In this document: positions 9,120 through 17,460 of the stretch, piece by piece | How positions within the stretch are numbered: the first letter of the stretch is position 1 | How the letters are laid out: the number at the start of each line of letters is the position of its first letter | Assembly: GCF_900109095.1 (NCBI RefSeq) | Contig: NZ_FNYZ01000003.1 | Location: 186,001-250,000, forward strand | From: Sphingobium sp. AP50 | GTDB taxonomy: Bacteria; Pseudomonadota; Alphaproteobacteria; Sphingomonadales; Sphingomonadaceae | DNA: 64,000 nucleotides | Reading direction: 5' to 3' | Program-made: the position numbers and the translations under genes | The notes under the pieces: generated by a model | Told to the model about the DNA's origin: nothing | The model's database searches: none | What the model saw: only the letters and a program-made list of their open reading frames with translations

Positions 9120-10323
9120 GGGCCACTGCCACTTCCATAGCCTGTTCACCGCGCCGGAACGGCACGACCAGCGCAAGGATCACGCCGATCAACGCCCCCA
9201 GCGACAACAGGCCAAAGGCTGCCATCAATCCACCTGCCTGCTTCGACAGCAGGGTGACGACGACGGGACTCAGAAACTGTCCGAAGGCAAAACTGCTCTG
9301 CCACATGCCTGCCCCTCGCCCCCTGATCTCGAACGAAAGAAGGCTCATGGCCCAGACCAACAGGGTCGGCAGCAGCAGGCCGGCGCCGATCTGGTTGAGG
9401 AAGCAGCCCATCAGGAAAGCCTCCCACTCGCGCGCCAGGCCCATGATGCCGAAGCCGATCGCCAGCAGTATGAATTCCAGCAGCAACAGCCCGCGCACCG
9501 GCCAGCGCCCGATCCGGGAATAAAGCAGGGTGCCCATCGGCACGCCGATACTGGCGACCGAAGTCAGGAAGCCTATCCGCGCAGGATCGCTCATCCCCAG
9601 CACATGCAGTCCTGACGATGCCTGAATTTGCACCGTGTAGAAGAAGATCGAGCCATAGATGGTGATCGCCATGATGATCAGCATCCGGCGCCAGGGGAAA
9701 CCGGCCCATCCCGTGCTCTGCGCCTTTTCTCTGCCGGTCTCGCACCGCGGTTCCCAGGTATGGCGAAGCACCAGCACGAACATCAGCAGAGCCGAGGCAT
9801 AGACCCAGAAAGGCGCCCGCCATCCGAACACGCCCAGTTGCCCGCCCAGATTGAAGAAGAGCAACGCTGATAGCGAGGCGAAGGCGGTCTGCCCGGCCAG
9901 CCATTTGTCGCGGGCAGCGCCCTTATAATAATCGCCGATCAACGTGGTCGACAGCACCATGATCAGGGCTTCGGCCACGCCCACCCCCACGCGGGAAATC
10001 AGGATGGCGGGCAGGCTGGTCAGGAAAAGCGGTGCCACACCGACCAGTGCATAGGCCAGGAAGGATGCCAGCAGCAGCCGGCGACGCCCGAACCAGTCCC
10101 CCAGCATCCCGCCAAAGGGCGAGAAGAGGGCGACGCATAGCGCCGGGATCGTCAGGATCATCGGCACCCAATATTCATAGCCGGGCACATCGCTGAAATC
10201 GGACATTAATTGCGGCAGGATCGGTGCCAGCAGCACGATCGCCATGGTCGACAGGGTAATCGGCAACAGCAGCGAAAAGCCGGTCAGAAAACCCGGTTCC
10301 TGCGCTTCTCCTCGATCCCTCAT
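9112..10323 (-). CDS. MFS transporter, 12-TM
   Basis: A 403-residue major facilitator with about 12 hydrophobic segments. The cytoplasmic loop 2-3 motif is GGMLGDWFGRRRL, and the TM4-5 region has SRVGVGVAEALIMVLSTTLIGDYY. It is a clear paralogue of the MFS at 45010: both have the RxGVAEAxI segment followed by L(I)x(G/A)DYY/W and a conserved W-E/F-E-P at the TM6 end. It is likely an aromatic-acid or glycoside proton symporter serving the operon it sits in. Confidence 0.9.
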   Translation of the reverse strand: MRDRGEAQEPGFLTGFSLLLPITLSTMAIVLLAPILPQLMSDFSDVPGYEYWVPMILTIPALCVALFSPFGGMLGDWFGRRRLLLASFLAYALVGVAPLFLTSLPAILISRVGVGVAEALIMVLSTTLIGDYYKGAARDKWLAGQTAFASLSALLFFNLGGQLGVFGWRAPFWVYASALLMFVLVLRHTWEPRCETGREKAQSTGWAGFPWRRMLIIMAITIYGSIFFYTVQIQASSGLHVLGMSDPARIGFLTSVASIGVPMGTLLYSRIGRWPVRGLLLLEFILLAIGFGIMGLAREWEAFLMGCFLNQIGAGLLLPTLLVWAMSLLSFEIRGRGAGMWQSSFAFGQFLSPVVVTLLSKQAGGLMAAFGLLSLGALIGVILALVVPFRRGEQAMEVAVAHG

Positions 10324-10446
10324 GCAGCTTGCTCGTGCAACATGGCGCCAGCCTCTCCTTCTTATGTAAAGAGAATGAAGCCGAGCGCGGGTGGATGGTC
10401 AAACCGAAAGGATCAAACCCACCTATTCGCCGGAACGATGCCGCCG

Positions 10447-10854
10447 TCAGACGTTCGTTTCTTCGACGAATTCGATCAGGTTGCCGGCACAATCTCGCAG
10501 AAAACAGCCCTTCCCGAATGCCTCCCGCACGACGAAAGCGATGTCGGCGCCCTTCTCCTCCATCTCGGTCAGGAACAGGTCCAGATCCTCGACCCGGAAG
10601 GCGACATGCTTGTTGCCGTGGGTTCGCAGATCCGATGGCGGATGCCGTCTTTCTTCCGGCAGAGGCGCCGCGCCCTCCACTTCAAACAGTTCGAAACGCA
10701 GCGGCCCCTTGCGGATCATCGCCGCATGCGATCGGGCGGCGTCGATGTAGAAGCGCTTTTCCACTGCAAAGCCCAGTACCCGGCCATACCAGTCGATCGC
10801 TTCATCCAGACTTGGGACGCTGACGCCGCCATGATGGAAGGTGAAGTCCGCCAT
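10447..10854 (-). CDS. VOC family protein (glyoxalase/extradiol dioxygenase superfamily)
   Basis: A 135-residue single VOC module: a strand with FHHGGVSVPSLDEAIDWYGRVLGF, a linker, and the second half HVAFRVEDLDLFLTEMEEKGADI ending DCAGNLIEFVEE. The metal ligand positions include the His in FHHGGVSV, a Glu in LRFELFE, the His in KHVAF and the Glu in LIEFVEE. The ATG at 10854 overlaps the hydrolase stop as TGATG. A single-module VOC protein is too short for a two-domain extradiol dioxygenase. It could be an isomerase, epimerase or small ring-cleavage enzyme acting before or after the hydrolase. Confidence 0.87.
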   Translation of the reverse strand: MADFTFHHGGVSVPSLDEAIDWYGRVLGFAVEKRFYIDAARSHAAMIRKGPLRFELFEVEGAAPLPEERRHPPSDLRTHGNKHVAFRVEDLDLFLTEMEEKGADIAFVVREAFGKGCFLRDCAGNLIEFVEETNV

Positions 10855-12005
10855 CACCCCATCTCCGCAAATGTTTCGGCGCACCAGTCGGCAATATAAT
10901 CCCGCATGCCCGTCCCGTTATCGGCGCCGCAATGTTCGACCTCGAAATCCTGCTTCGTGAACATGCGCAGCGTGCGCTTGGGTGAATTGACGGCCTGATC
11001 ATAGCTCAACTGGGCATTGAAGGCCGGGATCTGTCGGTCATTCTCGCCATGGGTGATCAGGAAGGGTACTTTGATCTTCTCCACCTGACCATCCAGGCTG
11101 ATCTGATCGGCATAGGTCAGGAAATCATCCCGGTTATCGAAGCCGAACACCCACATCACATGATCCCAATAATGAGGCACCGGATTTTCGCCCTCATTGG
11201 CGACCCGCTCCCGCTGACGCCGCCCCCAGACATGGTTGGCACCCATGACGGCGCATAGCGCATAGCGCGGATCATTGGCCGCAATGCGGGGGGCGTGATA
11301 TCCCCCAAATGAAAGACCAAATATGCCTATTCTGTCATGGATGACGTCGGAGCGGGTCAACAGATGGTCGAAGGCCGCCGATCCCCAGCGTTCCGCATCA
11401 TAGACCGCCGTCAACCCGCGCTTGCGCAGAGCCTCCCCGGTTCCGGGCTGGTCGATGAAGAGCGTATTGATCCCGCGCTCAAGATTGGCGGCGCCATGCC
11501 CCGCCATATTGACCTGTTCCTTCATGGAATCGAGACCATTGACCGAGACCAGCGTGGGCCGCGCAATGCCGGAACCGTCATGGACGAAGATGCCGGTATA
11601 GGCACTGTCCTCATAGGGGATTTCCACGAAATCGACATGCAGGCCGCGCAGCGCCGTGCCCTTGGCATAAAGTTCCAGACCGCGATCATAGGCGGCCCAG
11701 CGCGGCGCATAATCCCGGCTCTGCATCCGTTCCGCCGCCAGATAATAGCCGGATGCGCGCAGATATTTGCTGCCCGCCGACAGCAGATAACCCTCAGCCT
11801 CATCGGCGGCCGCATTGGCCGCCACCTGATCGGCAACCCGCAGCCAGCTATCGAACATCAGCGCACTACCTGCATCGGCGCCCGCTTTGGCCGCGTCCAT
11901 GATCGGGCGATTGGCCTCGTCAATCTCACCATGATTGCCGCCGCAGACCAGCGCCAGGTTGGTCGCGAGGTTCCAGACATAATTACCGGGGAAGGGTTCG
12001 AACAT
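10854..12005 (-). CDS. Alpha/beta hydrolase, FrsA/pseudooxynicotine-hydrolase type (module A)
   Basis: A 383-residue hydrolase with an N-terminal helical cap of about 120 residues and a catalytic alpha/beta core. The nucleophile is in GLSFGG (Ser232); an acid is likely in THGENDRQIP and the His in VEHCGADN. The family contains 2,6-dihydroxypseudooxynicotine hydrolase, which cleaves a C-C bond next to an aromatic ring. It is the first gene of the minus-strand operon and is divergent from the FAH hydrolase at 12185. A paralogue with the same plan lies at 55739 beside another FAH gene, which suggests the hydrolase and FAH enzymes act in successive steps. Confidence 0.9.
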   Translation of the reverse strand: MFEPFPGNYVWNLATNLALVCGGNHGEIDEANRPIMDAAKAGADAGSALMFDSWLRVADQVAANAAADEAEGYLLSAGSKYLRASGYYLAAERMQSRDYAPRWAAYDRGLELYAKGTALRGLHVDFVEIPYEDSAYTGIFVHDGSGIARPTLVSVNGLDSMKEQVNMAGHGAANLERGINTLFIDQPGTGEALRKRGLTAVYDAERWGSAAFDHLLTRSDVIHDRIGIFGLSFGGYHAPRIAANDPRYALCAVMGANHVWGRRQRERVANEGENPVPHYWDHVMWVFGFDNRDDFLTYADQISLDGQVEKIKVPFLITHGENDRQIPAFNAQLSYDQAVNSPKRTLRMFTKQDFEVEHCGADNGTGMRDYIADWCAETFAEMG

Positions 12006-12105
12006 TCAGCCTGTCCTTATGATCTCGCGCCAGACCGGCGCACATCCTCATGCCGCCAAAGACTGCCCGCCACCGTCCAGATCAAATCGAATTTATGGAG
12101 GCCGC

Positions 12106-12115
12106 CTATCGATAG
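12106..12115. promoter_or_regulatory. 10-bp perfect palindrome in the 12.0/12.2 kb divergent promoter
   Basis: CTATCGATAG lies in the 179-base gap between the divergent alpha/beta hydrolase and FAH genes. It is the only obvious dyad there and might be an operator core; short palindromes of this size also arise by chance. Confidence 0.3.
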
Positions 12116-12184
12116 ATTGGCTTTGACCATCACGGGTCGCCTGCTCCACCTCCTTGGCACAAGAATGGATTGAAAGGAGACGGG

Positions 12185-13144
12185 ATGCGGCTGGCAACGC
12201 TCAAGGATGGGAGCCGGGACGGGCAACTGATCATTCTCGCGCCCGATGGCCACCATTATGCGCCGGCGCCGGTTGCTACATTGCAGCAGGCGATGGAGGA
12301 CTGGTCTGATCTCGCCGCGTCGCTGGCCGCAGTTGACGGTTTCCCGCACGCCCTTGACCCCGCCATGCTGGCGGCGCCCTTGCCCCGCGCATGGCAATGG
12401 CTGGATGGCTCCGCCTTCGAAAGCCATGGCACGTTGATGGACAAGGTTTTGGGCATCACTCCGGAGAAAACCGGTCGCCCGCTGATGTATCAGGGGCTTT
12501 CGGATCGCTTCCATGGCCCCACCGATGCCGTTCCGATGCCGGACGAAGCTCTGGGCATCGATTTCGAAGGGGAATTCGGCGTCATCGTCGATGAGGTTCC
12601 GATGGGAACGGACGCGCAGGACGCCATGGCGCATATTCGCCTGATCGTGCAGATCAACGACTGGTCGCTCCGCATGCTGGCCGGACCAGAAATGAAGACA
12701 GGCTTTGGCTGGGTTCAGGCCAAGCCGGCCTGCTCCATGGCGCCGTTCGCGGTCACGCCCGACGAACTGGGCGACCAGTGGCGCGATGGCAGGGTCTGCC
12801 TCGACCTGCTGGTGGACTGGAACGGCAACCGCTTCGGCGCCGCCAATGGCGCGCCGATGGCCTTCGGCTTTCATGAACTGGTTGCGCATGCCGCCCGCAC
12901 GCGCCATTTGCCCGCCGGAACGGTGATCGGATCGGGGACCGTATCCAACGCCAATTTCCGGGAAGTCGGATCATCCTGCATCGCGGAACGGCGCGGGATC
13001 GAGATTGTCGACGAGGGCGCACCGCGAACCGGGTTCATGCGCTTTGGCGACCGCATTCGCATGGAAGGGCAACTGGCGGACGGCCGCGCGCCCTTCGGCA
13101 TCATCGACCAGCAGATCATCCCCTATCAAAGAGTATCCGCATGA
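12185..13144 (+). CDS. Fumarylacetoacetate hydrolase (FAH) family protein (module A)
   Basis: A 319-residue FAH-fold protein. It shows the metal-site motif GIDFEGEFGVI (acidic ligands), ND-W-S-L-R after the third strand, the FGWVQAKP segment and SGTVSN. These enzymes hydrolyse or hydrate acylpyruvate-type ring-fission products. I start it at 12185 because AAAGGAGAC lies six bases upstream, rather than at the in-frame ATG at 12170. It is closely similar to the FAH protein at 57677 (the same MRLATL start, APLPRAWQWLDGSAF and MYQGLSDRF segments). It heads the operon FAH-cupin-SDR, joined by 4-base overlaps. Confidence 0.92.
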   Translation: MRLATLKDGSRDGQLIILAPDGHHYAPAPVATLQQAMEDWSDLAASLAAVDGFPHALDPAMLAAPLPRAWQWLDGSAFESHGTLMDKVLGITPEKTGRPLMYQGLSDRFHGPTDAVPMPDEALGIDFEGEFGVIVDEVPMGTDAQDAMAHIRLIVQINDWSLRMLAGPEMKTGFGWVQAKPACSMAPFAVTPDELGDQWRDGRVCLDLLVDWNGNRFGAANGAPMAFGFHELVAHAARTRHLPAGTVIGSGTVSNANFREVGSSCIAERRGIEIVDEGAPRTGFMRFGDRIRMEGQLADGRAPFGIIDQQIIPYQRVSA

Positions 13145-13656
13145 CCGAAATGAGCGATTCCGGCCTTCCGCCGATCCAGCGCGTTGTTACCGGGCACAAT
13201 GCCGACGGCCGGGCCATCTTCAAGTCGGAGGATGTCACCCCGACCCGGATCATCCCGAGCGGAGACGCCTCCTTCCTGTTGTTGTGGACGACCGACACCG
13301 TTCCTGCCGACAATAATGACGAAACGGACGGGCGGGACCGTGATGCCGGACTGACGATCAACCGTGGGTCGGCCATCCGCATCGTCGACATGCTGCCGGG
13401 CGGGCAGTCGCCCATGCATCGCACCAACAGCATCGACTATGGCATCATCATGTCGGGCGAGGTCGAACTGGAACTGGAAGACGGTCGCAAAACGACGGTC
13501 CGCGAAAATGGCGTCATCATCCAGCGCGGCACCAATCATCTGTGGCGCAATGTGTCCGACAAACCCTGTCGCATCGCCTTCATCCTGATCGAGGCGCCGG
13601 CCTATCTGCACAACGGCCAGCCCTTACCGGAGCATAAGCCGGAAGACGTGCATTGA
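13141..13656 (+). CDS. Cupin-domain protein
   Basis: A 171-residue protein with a single cupin barrel in its second half: motif 1 around GGQSPMHRTNSIDYGIIMSGE (residues about 85-105) and motif 2 around RGTNHLWRN (about 128-136). The His/Glu set of motif 1 is partly degenerate (H-R-T-N-S-I-D-Y), so metal binding is uncertain. It overlaps the FAH stop by four bases (ATGA). Small cupins in aromatic operons act as isomerases, dioxygenases or hydratases. I cannot assign the step. Confidence 0.83.
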   Translation: MTEMSDSGLPPIQRVVTGHNADGRAIFKSEDVTPTRIIPSGDASFLLLWTTDTVPADNNDETDGRDRDAGLTINRGSAIRIVDMLPGGQSPMHRTNSIDYGIIMSGEVELELEDGRKTTVRENGVIIQRGTNHLWRNVSDKPCRIAFILIEAPAYLHNGQPLPEHKPEDVH

Positions 13657-14408
13657 CCCTGTTCGACCTGCACGGAAAGATCGCGATCATCACCGGATCG
13701 ACGCGCGGCATTGGCCTGGCCATTGCCCGCGCCTTTCGGGATCATGGCGCGCAGGTCGTCATTTCCAGCGAAAATGCGGAGGATTGCGCGAGCGTCGGGC
13801 GCGAGTTGGGCGCATTAGCGCTTCCCGCCGATGTGGCCGATCCTGACCAACTGGCTGCGCTGGTCGATAAAACCGTCGATCATCATGGCGGCATCGACAT
13901 AGTGATCTGCAACGCGGGCATCACCGGGCGCCCTGGCCCTTTCGCTACCGTCGACATGGCCGATTTCGATCGGGTGATGGCCATCAATCTGCGCAGTCAG
14001 GTGGAATTGTGCAATCTTGCCTTGCCCCATATCGCCGGTCGGGGCGGGGGCAGCGCGATCCTGATATCCAGCCTTTCGGGCCTGCGCGGCAATGGCGCCA
14101 TCAATGCCTATGCATTGGCCAAGGCGGGCGTCGCGCAGCTTGCGCGCAATCTGGCGGTCGAATGGGGACCACGCAGCGTCCGCGTCAACGCCATCTCGCC
14201 CGGCTTCATCCGTACGGAATTATCCGCGCCGCTGATCGCCGATCCCGCCTTCATGCAGCGCCGCATGGCCATGACACCGCTGCGGCGTCCGGGCGAAGTG
14301 CACGAGGTCGCTGGGGCAGCCCTGTTCCTGGCATCTGCGGCCGGAGGCTTCGTCACCGGCCATAATCTGGTGGTGGATGGCGGGACGCTGATAACCGACG
14401 GTAGTTGA
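13653..14408 (+). CDS. SDR family oxidoreductase (classical)
   Basis: A 251-residue short-chain dehydrogenase with TGSTRGIG (14-21), CNAG (86-89), SS at 139-140 and the catalytic pair Y153-ALA-K157; it ends in LVVDGGTLITDGS. The only workable start is the TTG at 13653, which overlaps the cupin stop (TTGA), so initiation probably depends on translational coupling. It is a canonical oxidoreductase, unlike the SDR-fold genes at 8406 and 16676. It is the last gene of the FAH-cupin-SDR operon. Confidence 0.9.
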   Translation: MTLFDLHGKIAIITGSTRGIGLAIARAFRDHGAQVVISSENAEDCASVGRELGALALPADVADPDQLAALVDKTVDHHGGIDIVICNAGITGRPGPFATVDMADFDRVMAINLRSQVELCNLALPHIAGRGGGSAILISSLSGLRGNGAINAYALAKAGVAQLARNLAVEWGPRSVRVNAISPGFIRTELSAPLIADPAFMQRRMAMTPLRRPGEVHEVAGAALFLASAAGGFVTGHNLVVDGGTLITDGS

Positions 14409-14440
14409 GGTCAGAGACGATAGCCGCTTCGAGTCCCATT

Positions 14441-15211
14441 CTATCTGGACGACAGGCGACCAGCAAAACTCGCCTTGGCGACATCATCCCCGCAAGCCGT
14501 CAGAAATAGCGCGTTGGCTGCGGCATCAGCCTCTTGCCCGGTCCGATCGATCGAGAAATAGCGTTTCACCATCGTCACCTGAGAGGCTGGCAGCGCTGCG
14601 AGGCGCTGCCCCTGCTCCAATGCCGTCATGGCCGGGTCTTCAGCCAGCATATCGACCAAACCCCATTGCGCGGCCAACGGGCCGTCCAGACGATCGATGC
14701 CCCAACTCAATCGCCGTGCCCGTGTCATGCCGATGCGACGGGACACCCCCTCCAGTCCCCAGGCCGGGAATAGGCCGATCGGCACTTCGGGCAAGGCCCA
14801 TCGCGCTTCGCTTGTGCCGACGACGATGTCGCAGGCCGCCGCAAGCGTCAGTCCGCCCCCCATGGCAAAGCCATGCACCGCCGCGATGATCGGTCGGGGA
14901 TGGGCCATCATCATCCGCGCCAATCGGCCGCAATCCGCTTCGAACCGGCCACGGTCATGATTGTCCATCGCCGCCAGCTCGGTGAGGTCGCTACCCGCGC
15001 AAAAGCCCTTGCCCGCGCCCTCCAACAGGATCGCGCCAGCACATTGCCCCGCGCGCCCGTCGATCAGGCGCAACAGACTTTCGACCATGGCGACGGACAT
15101 GGCATTGCGCCGGTCGGGCCGGTTCAGGATGATCCGGATGATGCCATTGTCCGCTTCTTCGCGAAATGGCTGGATATCCTCAAATCCCGCCAGCAGCGTC
15201 CATTCAGCCAT
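14441..15211 (-). CDS. Enoyl-CoA hydratase/isomerase (crotonase) family protein
   Basis: A 256-residue crotonase with the oxyanion-hole segments CAGSDLTEL (about 70-78) and GFAMGGGLTLAAACD. The Glu corresponding to rat Glu164 is present in LPEVPIGLFP, but the place of Glu144 is Thr (GGGLTLA). That pattern fits an isomerase, hydrolase or lyase better than a standard hydratase. It overlaps the 3' end of the Rieske gene by eight bases and is the last gene of the operon starting at 18267. Confidence 0.88.
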   Translation of the reverse strand: MAEWTLLAGFEDIQPFREEADNGIIRIILNRPDRRNAMSVAMVESLLRLIDGRAGQCAGAILLEGAGKGFCAGSDLTELAAMDNHDRGRFEADCGRLARMMMAHPRPIIAAVHGFAMGGGLTLAAACDIVVGTSEARWALPEVPIGLFPAWGLEGVSRRIGMTRARRLSWGIDRLDGPLAAQWGLVDMLAEDPAMTALEQGQRLAALPASQVTMVKRYFSIDRTGQEADAAANALFLTACGDDVAKASFAGRLSSR

Positions 15212-16658
15212 CCGCCGCTACGCCCTTGGCGTCCGTCAGATAGAGATCCAGTTCCGCCAGAAACTGCTGTATCCGCCGCTCCTGTTCGGAAAAGACGATG
15301 ATGTCGTTCAGCCCCTTGGACCGCATGCCGCGCTGGAGCGTCACCATATTGGCGATATCCTGCTCCACCACTTCGCCGCCCTGCGGATTTTCATGGGTCG
15401 TGCGGCGACGCGGCGGGCGAACCTTGCCCGACACATCGACATCATCCTCCACCCCCATATAGGCAGGCGGGCGTCGGCCGTCGCCCAGTTGGGCCGACAG
15501 CACCATCACATCATGATAGCCCTTCTCCGGATCGGTCGGATGAGGACGGAAACGTTGCAACAGCACGCCTTCGGGATGCATGTTGAGCGTGACATTGGGG
15601 AAGAGCGACGGGTTCCAGTCGTCGGTCAACTGATTGTCGGTGAAGCCGGAAAAATCCATGCCATATACATTGTCGGGCCGGCGCTTGGCCGCCTGAATGG
15701 CCCGCCGGACATGGCGCGCATCGCCCTTGAACCCGACGGCCTTGACGCCCGCTTCCTGCATCATGAAGGCCAGGCCGACATTGATGAAGCGACTGTCGGG
15801 CCAGCGCGGAGACACCACCGCCACGGGAAACAGATGCCGGTTATGGCCATGACGATAATGGTCATATTGAACATTATAATCGTCGACATAGGGTTTGATC
15901 TGCGGATGCGTGGCATGCGCATGGTAATTTTCGTTGAAGACAGAATACATGGTCTTCCAGTTGGCCGGCACTTCGATCGTCAGATCCTTGACGACATACA
16001 TGTCCTCCATCCGGTAGGAGGCCAGCATCGGCATCAGGTCGGCAAAATACTCCTCGAACGGCATGGGATCGGTCGCCATGTTGACGAAGATCAGCCCGCC
16101 CCAGTCGCGGACATGGACCGGCGTCAGGTCCAGATTCTGGCACAGCGCTTCGGCTCCGAATGTCTCACGGTCGGTGACGCGGACATTCTTGCCTTTCATA
16201 GTATAGCGCCAGCTATGCATGATGCAGGTGAAGGATGTGGCGCCCTTGCCGAAATCCTCCTGCACCAGTTCATTGCCGCGATGTTTGCAGACATTGTAGA
16301 AGGCGTTGACTTCGCCATCCTTGCCACGCGCGACGATGATCGACTGGGTGCCGATATCGAAGCGGAACCAGTCGCCAGCATCGGGAATGTCGCTCGACAC
16401 CCCGGCGAGCAGCCAGACGCGGCTCCACATCTTCTCCTCTTCGCGCGCCTTGGCGTCGGCGTCGATGAAAGGGCGGACCGACACCGCCCGGTAGCGGGCA
16501 ATGTCAGGATAGAGCTCATCCAGCCGCCAGGGCGACTTCGCCTCATAATCGGCAGTGATCTCGCCCGGCTCCAGCAGCAGCGCTTCCGGATCGGCGCGCA
16601 TCTCCTTGATCGGCCGGTCGTTGAAGCGGATTTCCGCGTAGCGCGCCTTGGTCGCCAT
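15204..16658 (-). CDS. Rieske non-heme iron oxygenase, alpha subunit
   Basis: A 484-residue ring-hydroxylating/O-demethylating oxygenase alpha subunit. The Rieske centre is C124-x-H126 and C145-xx-H148 (CKHRGN, CIMHSW). The mononuclear iron site is E243-N-Y-H246-x4-H251 with a later Asp (likely in TDDWNPSLFP). The bridging residue three positions before the first iron His is Glu, where naphthalene dioxygenase has Asp. No beta subunit, ferredoxin or reductase lies nearby, so the electron donors must come from elsewhere in the genome. It sits in an operon with two crotonases and an SDR. Substrate unknown; O-demethylation or hydroxylation of an aromatic acid is plausible. Confidence 0.93.
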   Translation of the reverse strand: MATKARYAEIRFNDRPIKEMRADPEALLLEPGEITADYEAKSPWRLDELYPDIARYRAVSVRPFIDADAKAREEEKMWSRVWLLAGVSSDIPDAGDWFRFDIGTQSIIVARGKDGEVNAFYNVCKHRGNELVQEDFGKGATSFTCIMHSWRYTMKGKNVRVTDRETFGAEALCQNLDLTPVHVRDWGGLIFVNMATDPMPFEEYFADLMPMLASYRMEDMYVVKDLTIEVPANWKTMYSVFNENYHAHATHPQIKPYVDDYNVQYDHYRHGHNRHLFPVAVVSPRWPDSRFINVGLAFMMQEAGVKAVGFKGDARHVRRAIQAAKRRPDNVYGMDFSGFTDNQLTDDWNPSLFPNVTLNMHPEGVLLQRFRPHPTDPEKGYHDVMVLSAQLGDGRRPPAYMGVEDDVDVSGKVRPPRRRTTHENPQGGEVVEQDIANMVTLQRGMRSKGLNDIIVFSEQERRIQQFLAELDLYLTDAKGVAADG

Positions 16659-16675
16659 TTGCCTGTACTCCTGCG

Positions 16676-17425
16676 TCAGAACTGGACGCGCTTGGTGAAG
16701 CCCCCGTCGACCACCAGATTGGCGCCGGTGACATAACCGGCCGCAGGACTGGCGAGGAAAGCGATCGCCTTTGCGACCTCCTCTGGCGTGCCCATGCGGC
16801 CCATCGGAATCTGGCCGACGATCCCGGCATACAGGTCAGGCGCCAGCGCCTTTGCCCCTTCCCAATTGCCGCCGGGATAGGTGATCGGACCGGGCGACAC
16901 CATGTTCACACGAATGCCCTTTGGCGCCCAGGCTTGGCTCAATTGCTTGCCATAGGTGATGACCGCCGCCTTGATCGCGTTGAAGGCCTGCGGCACCAGG
17001 AATGTCTCGACCGCCGCCGTGCTGGACATCAGGATGATCGACCCTGCGGTGGATTTCTCCAGCCATGGTTCCAGCGCCTCGCACCCGTCGACCGCGCCCA
17101 GCATGTCCAGCCGGTAGCTTTCGTCCCAGTCGCCCGATCCCTGTGCACCGGACGAGCTGATCGAATGGATGAAGATGTCGCATCCGCCGATCCGCTCGGC
17201 AAGACCGGTGAGCATCGCGCGATAGCCTTCACGATCCTCCAGCACATATTCCTGCGTCTCGACCGTGCCGCCCAGTTCGGCTTTCAGATCGTCCAGCGCA
17301 TCGCCATTACGAGAGAACAGCCCCAGTGTCGCGCCTTCGGCGGCCAGCAGCTTAGCCGTTTCCCGGCTGATGCCGCGCGTCGCGCCACCCAAAATCACCT
17401 TCAGACCGGAAAGCCCCAGATCCAT
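16676..17425 (-). CDS. SDR-fold protein with Phe in place of the catalytic Tyr
   Basis: A 249-residue SDR. The glycine motif is altered to GGATRGIS (13-20), the SS pair is at about 134-135, and the active-site position is F148-NAI-K152 (TTC codon) instead of YxxxK. The remaining fold markers, including VNMVSPGP and NLVVDGGF, are intact. The start at 17425 follows AAGGGAGAG. The gene lies between the Rieske oxygenase and a crotonase. Losing the Tyr hydroxyl should abolish ordinary hydride-transfer acid catalysis, so the protein may do another reaction or bind a product. Confidence 0.87.
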   Translation of the reverse strand: MDLGLSGLKVILGGATRGISRETAKLLAAEGATLGLFSRNGDALDDLKAELGGTVETQEYVLEDREGYRAMLTGLAERIGGCDIFIHSISSSGAQGSGDWDESYRLDMLGAVDGCEALEPWLEKSTAGSIILMSSTAAVETFLVPQAFNAIKAAVITYGKQLSQAWAPKGIRVNMVSPGPITYPGGNWEGAKALAPDLYAGIVGQIPMGRMGTPEEVAKAIAFLASPAAGYVTGANLVVDGGFTKRVQF

Positions 17426-17460
17426 CGTCACTCTCCCTTGAAAAACATGCCGTCGGGGTT

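Noticed and set aside
10447-10854. VOC protein as a complete extradiol dioxygenase
   Set aside because: Only one VOC module is present; type I extradiol enzymes of this class need two domains, as in the gene at 54832.
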